Below, piece by piece: positions 1 through 5,248 of a stretch of DNA of 11,781 nucleotides (its first letter is position 1; each line of letters begins with the position of its first letter). This DNA is from Aalborgiella sp043769295. Its GTDB lineage: Bacteria > Pseudomonadota > Gammaproteobacteria > Burkholderiales > Burkholderiaceae_C. Below the pieces are notes generated by a model. It saw nothing but the letters and a program-made list of their open reading frames with translations, made no database searches and was not told the DNA's origin. Location: NCBI GenBank assembly GCA_043769295.1, contig JAYVJL010000021.1, positions 1-11,781 on the forward strand. The letters run 5' to 3'. Made by a program: the position numbers and the translations under genes.

Positions 1-192
1 CGAGAACTCATTGTGCGTTTGCCACATCCAGTTGATGGCCGTGTCATGGGCTTGCATTTGACGCAGGTTGGAATCAAGCTCATGGCTGACGCCGAGCAAA
101 CGGCTTCTGAGCTCGAAAAAGACGCGACAACCAAGTTAACACCCGCCGAGCGTAAAACTTTGATGAAGTTATTGCAGAAAATTTACACCTGA
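1..192 (+). CDS. MarR-family transcriptional regulator, C-terminal fragment
   Basis: Frame 1 is open from the window edge to a TGA at 190-192 and gives 63 residues. The peptide (GLHLTQVGIKLMADAEQTASELEKDA, then LTPAERKTLMKLLQKIY) resembles the end of MarR proteins: the 'LT..G..L...A' strand-to-helix transition after the wing, then the long C-terminal dimerisation helix with the usual 'L(T/S)..E...L..LL.K(I/V)' ending. The DNA-binding helix lies left of the window, so the operator type cannot be judged. The gene converges on livF with only 10 bp between the stop codons and no visible terminator hairpin. It may control the neighbouring transport operon, but only position suggests this. Family assignment is fairly secure; ligand and target are unknown. 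Confidence 0.72.
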   Translation, partial: RELIVRLPHPVDGRVMGLHLTQVGIKLMADAEQTASELEKDATTKLTPAERKTLMKLLQKIYT

Positions 193-202
193 ATTTCTTC
201 TG

Positions 203-940
203 CTAAACACCCAAATGTTGCGCCAATATTTCCGGTTGTGCATGTAGTTGATCCGAGCTTCCCACAAACACCGCTTGGCCTTTCACCAGAATCACATTTC
301 GATCGGTGATTTGAGTCACGTGTTTCCAGTTTTTATCCACAATGATGCTGCTGATGCCACTGGCCCGTATCACGCTACAAATGCGCCAAATTTCTTTTGC
401 TATCAGGGGTGCCAAGCCTTCGGTGGCTTCATCCAGAATCAACACATCGGGGTTGGTCATCAATGCCCGGCCAATCGTCAACATTTGTTGTTCGCCACCT
501 GAGAGCTGCTGTCCACCGTGTTTGAGGCGCTCTTTCAAGCGGGGAAAGGTATCCAGGACTTTGTCATAGTTCCAGTCCTGCTGATTTTTGGCGCGCAATT
601 TTGCGGCTTCTGACATGCCCACACGTGCAGACATTTTCAAATTTTCAACCACGCTTAAATTGCCAAAAATACCGCGCCCTTCTGGCACATAAGCCACACC
701 CAGTTGGGCGATTTTGTAAGGTGCGGCTCCCGTCATATTTTGCCCCATCACATTGACAAACCCGGATGTCGGCTTGACCAAACCCATGATGCTTTTGAGC
801 AGTGTGCTTTTTCCCATGCCGTTGCGGCCCATCAAACCGATCGTTTCACCACGCGCAACCGCGAAATCGATGCCCTGCAAAATATGACTGGCACCATAAA
901 ACGTGTTCAAGCCTTGGACATCGATGAGCAGATCAGACAT
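203..940 (-). CDS. livF: ABC transporter ATP-binding protein, LivF type
   Basis: This is the second cytoplasmic ATPase of a branched-chain-amino-acid-type (HAAT) importer. Counting from the chosen start, Walker A is GRNGMGKST (38-46), the Q-loop region is YVPEGRGIF (84-92), the ABC signature is LSGGEQQ (146-152) and Walker B is VLILDE (166-171). After Walker B the segment reads VDKNWKH where LivF proteins usually have VEQN, as expected for LivF rather than LivG. I chose the ATG at 938-940 (MSDLLIDV) because a GAGG at 947-950 lies 6 nt before it; the ATG at 944-946 (MNMSD...) touches that GAGG directly and is less likely. The start overlaps the end of livG by 8 bp, so translation is probably coupled. 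It is the last gene of the transport operon. 245 residues is normal length. The context suggests uptake of an aromatic acid, not of leucine. Confidence 0.93.
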   Translation of the reverse strand: MSDLLIDVQGLNTFYGASHILQGIDFAVARGETIGLMGRNGMGKSTLLKSIMGLVKPTSGFVNVMGQNMTGAAPYKIAQLGVAYVPEGRGIFGNLSVVENLKMSARVGMSEAAKLRAKNQQDWNYDKVLDTFPRLKERLKHGGQQLSGGEQQMLTIGRALMTNPDVLILDEATEGLAPLIAKEIWRICSVIRASGISSIIVDKNWKHVTQITDRNVILVKGQAVFVGSSDQLHAQPEILAQHLGV

Positions 941-1709
941 GTTCATCCTCGCCTAGATAGGCGGCTTGCACACCTGCATCCGCGCGTACGGCTTTGGGTG
1001 AATCACTGGCGATCACCTGTCCGTTGACCATGACTGTCAGTTGATCAGCGAGCGTGAATACCGCATCCATATCGTGCTCCACCAGCAGCATGGCATGGTC
1101 TTTTTTCAAGGTGAGCAGCAGTTCTATCATGCGTTCCGCTTCAGCCACGCCCATCCCTGCCAAGGGTTCATCCAGCAGCAGCACCTGCGGCTGGGTCGCC
1201 AATGTCATGGCGATCTCCAATTGTCTTTGCTCGCCGTGGCTGATGGTTCCTGCCACCGTGTGCATCCGATGCTCAAGCTTGCACAGCGATATGACCGACA
1301 TGGCTATTGCTTGGGACGCTATGGATTGTGTCACGTTTCGGGTGTCCTGCAACCAACGCAATGGGTTCCAAGGCTGCTGCGGATCGCGCGATTGTGCCGT
1401 CAGACGCACGTTGTCCCACACGCTGAAAGGTAAAAAAACATTGGTTTTTTGAAAACTGCGTCCCAAACCCTGTCTGGAAATTTGTTCTGCATGCCAACCG
1501 CTGATGTCTTTGCCGTTCAGGGTGATGCTTCCCGACGTCAACGGTAAATCCCCAGAGACCAAATTGGTGAGCGTTGATTTACCCGCACCATTTGGGCCGA
1601 TCACAGCATGAATCCGACCGCGATACAAGTCAATCGACACGTTGTTGACCGCAGCCAAACCGCCAAAGCGTTTGGTCAAGTTTTTTGCAGATAGCAGCAA
1701 TTCATCCAT
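933..1709 (-). CDS. livG: ABC transporter ATP-binding protein, LivG type
   Basis: First ATPase of the HAAT-type importer, 258 residues from the chosen start MDELLLSAKNL. Walker A is GPNGAGKST (38-46). The signature reads ISHGEQRQLEIA, the LivG variant of the LSGGQ motif, followed by Walker B VLLLDEPLAGM and the switch-histidine segment LLVEHDMDAVF. The frame stays open upstream to 1781, but the longer N-terminus (MNVFLKTNGPSSR...) overlaps livM heavily and has no family counterpart. The start at 1709 has AAGGAG at 1717-1722 with 7-nt spacing and overlaps the end of livM by only 8 bp. The protein would pair with LivF as the nucleotide-binding heterodimer under LivH and LivM. Confidence 0.93.
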   Translation of the reverse strand: MDELLLSAKNLTKRFGGLAAVNNVSIDLYRGRIHAVIGPNGAGKSTLTNLVSGDLPLTSGSITLNGKDISGWHAEQISRQGLGRSFQKTNVFLPFSVWDNVRLTAQSRDPQQPWNPLRWLQDTRNVTQSIASQAIAMSVISLCKLEHRMHTVAGTISHGEQRQLEIAMTLATQPQVLLLDEPLAGMGVAEAERMIELLLTLKKDHAMLLVEHDMDAVFTLADQLTVMVNGQVIASDSPKAVRADAGVQAAYLGEDEHV

Positions 1710-2766
1710 GCGCACGCTCCTTGGTGCTTGTTTGTTGAGCATCCGGCTGCTTGGACCGTTTGTTTTGAGAAAAACGTTCAACTAAACCCAACAAGCCGCG
1801 CGGTGCAAACACGACCACCAAGACGATGAAACTCCCCATCCACAGCTGCCAGTGTTTGCCTAGATTCACTTCGCCGCCGAACACTTGCACTGTAGGCAGG
1901 TCTTTCAAGACGTGCAAGACCATTTCAAACGTGAATGCACCCACCATCGCACCGGCAAAGTTGCCCATGCCACCCAAAATGACCATCATGATGGCATGTG
2001 CACTCATGTGAAAACCCATGAGTTCCGGGTTGATATAGCCGCTTTGCGCGCCCCACAAATAGCCAGCCAAACCAGCCAGGCCGCCCGCCAGCGTGAATGC
2101 CGTCAACTTGTAGCCAAAGGTGCCAAAGCCAACAGCACGCATGCGATGCTCATTGATGCGGATGCCCGCCAAGGCACGGCCCAAAGGGCTCCAGAGCAAA
2201 CGGCGTAAAAAGAAATAGACCCCAAGCACGCAAACAAAGGTCAGGTAGTAAAAGGTGATTTTGTTGTCCAGGTCAAACAAAGTAAAACTGCCGATCGAGG
2301 CGCTGGGTTTGAAGTTGATGTACAGCCCGTCAGAGCCACCCAGTAACTTGTTGTCAAAAAACAAAAAGAACACCATTTGCGCGAATGCCATCGTGACCAT
2401 GATGAAGTAGATGCCATGCGTGCGCACCACGAAGAAGCCGATGATCAACGCCGCCAATGCAGAGGCAAGCACGGAGGCGGGTAGTGTCCACCATAAACTG
2501 ACCGCTTCACCTTGCGGCGTTAGAAACGCCAGCGCATACCCAGCCAAGCCAAAGTAGGCGGCATGGCCCAAAGAGACCAGACCGGTCACACCTTGCAGCA
2601 AATCCAGACTCATGGCAAAAATAGCCATGATCATCATGCGGGTGACCATCTGGGTATAAAAATCTGTGCCTACCCACGGAAAGGCGAGCAGGGCGATCAA
2701 ACCCAGCCCGAGTGCGATTTGCACACCGCGAGGTAGTATTTCCAGGTTGGCTTTTGGCGAGCTCAT
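1702..2766 (-). CDS. livM: ABC transporter permease, LivM type
   Basis: Inner-membrane permease of 354 residues, mostly hydrophobic with about nine or ten likely membrane segments. The stretch MSLDLLQGVTGLVSLGHAAYFGLAGYALAFL is the usual LivM signature near the second and third segments. The later AGGLAGLAGYLWGAQSGYINPELMGF, then MMVILGGMGNFAGAMVGAF, is the conserved cytoplasmic-loop region that contacts the ATPases. The hydrophilic end (QNKRSKQPDAQQTSTKERAHG) is slightly long for the family but unremarkable. The ATG overlaps the livH stop as ATGA (2763-2766), and AAGGAT lies about 11 nt before the start. It pairs with LivH to form the membrane channel. Confidence 0.92.
   Translation of the reverse strand: MSSPKANLEILPRGVQIALGLGLIALLAFPWVGTDFYTQMVTRMMIMAIFAMSLDLLQGVTGLVSLGHAAYFGLAGYALAFLTPQGEAVSLWWTLPASVLASALAALIIGFFVVRTHGIYFIMVTMAFAQMVFFLFFDNKLLGGSDGLYINFKPSASIGSFTLFDLDNKITFYYLTFVCVLGVYFFLRRLLWSPLGRALAGIRINEHRMRAVGFGTFGYKLTAFTLAGGLAGLAGYLWGAQSGYINPELMGFHMSAHAIMMVILGGMGNFAGAMVGAFTFEMVLHVLKDLPTVQVFGGEVNLGKHWQLWMGSFIVLVVVFAPRGLLGLVERFSQNKRSKQPDAQQTSTKERAHG
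1717..1722 (-). promoter_or_regulatory. Ribosome binding site that fixes the livG start
   Basis: AAGGAG on the minus strand, 7 nt before the ATG at 1709-1707. It is the best Shine-Dalgarno match near the beginning of the frame and lies inside the end of livM. It supports the 258-residue LivG over the 282-residue reading. Confidence 0.7.
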
Positions 2767-3626
2767 GCTTTGAATAATCCTTCAGGCTTCCACAACAACA
2801 CAGCTGCCATCAACATATAAACCAGCATGCCAGACACGGAAGGCAGCAAAACCTTGCCAAAGGTGTCCACCAGTCCGACAAGCAATGCTGAAATCAATGC
2901 GCCACGCACCGAGCCAATGCCGCCAATCACCACCACCACAAAGCACATGATCAGTACTTGCGAACCCATGTTGGGGTAAACGCTTGAAATGGGCGCGGCG
3001 ATCATGCCAGCCACTGCCGCCAGACCCACACCCAGAGCAAACACCACGGCGTGGATCAATTTGATATTGATACCCAAGGCCTCCGTCATGTCGCGGTTGA
3101 ACGCGCCCGCACGTATCTTCATACCCAAACGCGTTTTCGCAATCAGCCAATACAAACCCAATGCCAAGGCCACGCATACGCCAGACATGAACAAGCGGTA
3201 TACAGGATAAGAAAGATTGTCGGTCAAGGGAATCGACGCGCTGAGCAAGGCCGGTATGGTGACGCCATGCACATCGTCTCCCCAAAGCATGGAGCGCAAT
3301 TCTTCAAAAATGTAGATCAGCCCGAAGGTGAGCAACACTTGGTCTAAATGGTCGCGCTCGTAAAAATGACGGAACAGCAGCCATTCCAAGGCCAAACCAA
3401 ACACGACCGACAGCGCCACACCCACAAGGATGGCCAAGGTCAGGCTTCCTAACAAACCGCTGAGTGAGTAGGCCAAATAGGCCCCAAGCATGTAAAAACT
3501 GCCGTGCGCCAAGTTCACGACACCCATGATGCCGAAAATCAGCGTCAAACCTGCAGCAAGCATGAACAGCAGCAAGCCGTATTGCACGCTGTTGAGCAGT
3601 TGAATGAGAAACGTGGGGAAATCCAT
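2763..3626 (-). CDS. livH: ABC transporter permease, LivH type
   Basis: Inner-membrane permease of 287 residues, the normal LivH length, with about eight hydrophobic segments. The N-terminal LLNSVQYGLLLFMLAAGLTLIFGIMGVVNLAHGSFYMLGAYLAYS is diagnostic. The late segment AGMIAAPISSVYPNMG, then VVVVIGGIGSVRGALISALLVG, is the conserved ATPase-coupling region. It partners with LivM, with which it overlaps by 4 bp. No good Shine-Dalgarno sequence precedes the ATG at 3626 (the upstream bases read CAAGCACCC). A Rho-independent terminator separates it from the binding-protein gene, so this gene and those after it depend on read-through or on an unseen promoter. Confidence 0.92.
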   Translation of the reverse strand: MDFPTFLIQLLNSVQYGLLLFMLAAGLTLIFGIMGVVNLAHGSFYMLGAYLAYSLSGLLGSLTLAILVGVALSVVFGLALEWLLFRHFYERDHLDQVLLTFGLIYIFEELRSMLWGDDVHGVTIPALLSASIPLTDNLSYPVYRLFMSGVCVALALGLYWLIAKTRLGMKIRAGAFNRDMTEALGINIKLIHAVVFALGVGLAAVAGMIAAPISSVYPNMGSQVLIMCFVVVVIGGIGSVRGALISALLVGLVDTFGKVLLPSVSGMLVYMLMAAVLLWKPEGLFKA

Positions 3627-3645
3627 GGGTGCTTGATTGAGGATT

Positions 3646-3671
3646 AAAAAACGGGAGAATCATCTCCCGTT
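3646..3671 (-). terminator. Rho-independent terminator between the binding-protein gene and livH
   Basis: Read on the minus strand: a 9-bp perfect stem AACGGGAGA / TCTCCCGTT (3671-3663 and 3658-3650) with a 4-nt loop, followed by six T residues (3651-3646, partly shared with the stem end) and TAATCC. On the plus strand no T-run follows the stem, so it works for the transport operon only. It sits 46 bp after the binding-protein stop and 20 bp before livH. Such a site would make the binding protein more abundant than the membrane parts, a common arrangement in binding-protein-dependent operons. Confidence 0.82.
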
Positions 3672-3717
3672 GATGTGGTGCCTAAGTCGGTTGTTGTCCA
3701 AATGGCCAAGCGGCATC

Positions 3718-4911
3718 TCAGCCCATTTTGCAACCAGCACCCGAATCGGCCAAGGCTTTGGCGGCAATACCTAGCACTTTGTTTTCTTTGTTCTCCACCA
3801 CACGCAGGTAGATATCTTGTACAGGGTTGTGCGATTTGCTCATGGTCCATTTGCCACGCGGGCTGTCAATGGTCGCTGATTCCATCGCTTTGTACAGAAC
3901 CACCTTGTTGCTCACGTCGCCCTTGACAGCGTTCATGCCTTGAATCAACAGCAAGCCGGTGTCGTAGCCTTGCACGGCATACACATCTGGTTGCAACTTG
4001 AAGGTTTTTGCGTAATTCAAGCGGAAAGCCTTGTTGCGTGGTGTATCGAGCGAATCGCTGTAATGCAAGGTCGTCATCACACCATTGGCTGCCGGGCCAG
4101 CGGCGTCCAACACGCCTTCAGTCAAAAAGCCTGAACCGTAGAGTGGGATTTTTCCTTGCAGACCAGCAGCGGCGTAGTCTCTCATGAACTTGGCCGCACC
4201 ACCACCGGCAAAAAAGCAGGCAACAGCGTCAGGCTTAAGCGCGGCAATTTCAGTCAGCAAGGCTTGAAATTCGACATTGGGGAAGGGCAGGCCCAATTCT
4301 TTGACGATGGTGCCACCTGAGGCGGTGTAACTTTCTTTGAAGCCTTCAAACGCTTCATCACCCGCTGCGTATTTCCAGGTGATCCAAACGGCTTTTTTAT
4401 GCCCCTTGGCGATCATGGCCTGACCTAGGGCACGTGTTGGTTGCGAGTTGGTGAAGGAGGTGCGGAACACGTTCGGTGCACACAAGCTGCGGGTAGCGGC
4501 ATGCACGCCCGCATTCGGAATCAAGCTCAACACGCCGCTGTCACGCGCTACTTTGTGGATGCCCATTTGCACACCAGAATGCACCGTGCCCACCAGCACG
4601 TCGACCTTGTCACGCTGCACCAGTTTGTTGGCGTTTTCAATGCCTTTGGAGGGCTCTGACTCGTCATCCACCTTGAAAAACTCAACCTCACGGCCACCTA
4701 ATTTGCCACCTTGCTCATTCAGCGCCATACGGAAACCGTTTTCAATCGCCACGCCCAGTTGCGCAAACGTGCCGGTGTACGGCAGCATCAGGCCGACGCG
4801 CAGCTTGCCAGTTTGCGCCTGGGCTTGCTCAGAAATACCTAAACCCGTAGCAGCTGCGCCGATGAGAGCAGCACTGCGTGACAAAACTTGGCGGCGAGAT
4901 GTTGTTTTCAT
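3718..4911 (-). CDS. Periplasmic substrate-binding protein of a Liv-type ABC importer (probable aromatic-acid binding)
   Basis: 397 residues with a twin-arginine signal: MKTTSRRQVLSRSAALIGAAATGLG, in which S5-R6-R7-Q-V-L10 fits the Tat consensus. A hydrophobic stretch follows, and cleavage is likely after A-Q-A32. The mature part begins KLRVGLMLPYTGTFAQLGVAIENGFRMALNEQGG, the standard opening of the Leu/Ile/Val-binding type 1 periplasmic fold. Later landmarks are LVGTVHSGVQMG, AVWITWKYAAGDEAFEGFKE, DAVACFFAGGGAAKFMRDYAAAGL and DVYAVQGYDTGLLLIQGM. Known relatives bind branched-chain amino acids, amides or aromatic acids. Divergence from an anthranilate-type CoA pathway makes an aromatic acid the better guess, but the ligand cannot be read from sequence alone. 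AGGGA lies 5 nt before the ATG. It is the first gene of its operon. I left the symbol blank because LivK would imply leucine specificity. Confidence 0.9.
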   Translation of the reverse strand: MKTTSRRQVLSRSAALIGAAATGLGISEQAQAQTGKLRVGLMLPYTGTFAQLGVAIENGFRMALNEQGGKLGGREVEFFKVDDESEPSKGIENANKLVQRDKVDVLVGTVHSGVQMGIHKVARDSGVLSLIPNAGVHAATRSLCAPNVFRTSFTNSQPTRALGQAMIAKGHKKAVWITWKYAAGDEAFEGFKESYTASGGTIVKELGLPFPNVEFQALLTEIAALKPDAVACFFAGGGAAKFMRDYAAAGLQGKIPLYGSGFLTEGVLDAAGPAANGVMTTLHYSDSLDTPRNKAFRLNYAKTFKLQPDVYAVQGYDTGLLLIQGMNAVKGDVSNKVVLYKAMESATIDSPRGKWTMSKSHNPVQDIYLRVVENKENKVLGIAAKALADSGAGCKMG

Positions 4912-5096
4912 GAAATTCCCTGTTTAAATTAAAAGCGTATTAAAGAGTCAAGTGAGTGGCTGAATGGGGCAACTGGAATTATTGTGCATGTATGTTAGTC
5001 GTAATGAGCATTTTTTTGCTAAGGATAAACCCTGTGTACTGCTTTGATATTGCCTTGTTTTAAAGTGTCAATAAGCATCACTGATCAACACCAGAT

Positions 5097-5106
5097 ACGT
5101 GCACGT
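5097..5106. promoter_or_regulatory. 10-bp perfect palindrome, possible operator
   Basis: ACGTGCACGT is fully self-complementary and lies 143-152 bp before the monooxygenase start and 186-195 bp before the binding-protein start. It does not extend further. It could be a dimeric regulator site shared by the two divergent operons, but a 10-bp palindrome is not rare, so the call is weak. Confidence 0.2.
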
Positions 5107-5212
5107 CCTCAACAATGGTAATGGCATCTAAAAAAAATGGTCTCCTGACATACCCGATAAATGATTGGCAGGTGGCGTTTCACCTCAACGCAATTTTCAG
5201 GTACTTAAACAT

Positions 5213-5240
5213 TTGACAAAATATAGTTTATACCTAAAAT
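5213..5240 (+). promoter_or_regulatory. Sigma-70 promoter for the catabolic operon
   Basis: A perfect -35 box TTGACA (5213-5218), a 16-bp spacer, and TAAAAT (5235-5240), which matches five of six bases of the -10 consensus. Initiation would be expected about 6-8 nt after the -10 box, near 5246-5248, immediately before the ATG at 5249. No Shine-Dalgarno sequence lies before that ATG, in line with a leaderless or nearly leaderless message. The -10 box overlaps a small palindrome (5234-5246), so a repressor there would block initiation. Confidence 0.5.
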
Positions 5241-5246
5241 ATTTAG
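5234..5246. promoter_or_regulatory. Candidate operator over the -10 box
   Basis: CTAAA-ATA-TTTAG is a perfect inverted repeat with 5-bp arms, covering the -10 hexamer and the predicted start point. AT-rich short palindromes at this place are typical of MarR-type repressor sites. The second gene of the operon encodes a MarR protein, the obvious candidate ligand-responsive repressor. No second copy was found near the transport operon, and no binding consensus is known to me for this regulator. Confidence 0.35.
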
Positions 5247-5248
5247 TC

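Larger units (their letters stand above)
4912..5248. other. Divergent intergenic region between transport and catabolic operons
   Basis: 337 bp, AT-rich, with no convincing gene; the one frame reaching into it (from 5165) is an upstream extension of the monooxygenase without family support. It holds the plus-strand promoter and overlapping palindrome near 5213-5246, a perfect 10-bp palindrome ACGTGCACGT at 5097-5106, a weak minus-strand -35-like TTGACT (4951-4946), and a weak short hairpin AGGTG/CACCT at 5170-5185. Both operons must be started from here, so shared regulation by a MarR protein is plausible. I cannot place a trustworthy minus-strand promoter for the transport operon. Confidence 0.6.

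Noticed and set aside
1710..1781. 24-residue N-terminal extension of LivG
   Set aside because: It overlaps livM much further, matches no family N-terminus, and the internal ATG at 1709 has a well-spaced AAGGAG.
4923..4951. Minus-strand promoter TTGACT-17 bp-TTTAAA for the binding-protein gene
   Set aside because: The -10 match is only four of six, and the start point would fall near 4916, past the gene's own ribosome site at 4917-4921. The real promoter is probably elsewhere in the intergenic region.
5008..5022. AGCA-T-run-TGCT hairpin as a terminator in the intergenic region
   Set aside because: The stem is only 4 bp, the T-run is in the loop rather than after the stem, and no gene ends nearby.
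5165..5248. N-terminal extension of the monooxygenase/reductase (MAGGVSPQRNF...)
   Set aside because: The FAD motif begins at MNILCLGGGPAG, as usual in the family. The extension covers the predicted promoter, and the ATG at 5165 has no ribosome site or family support.
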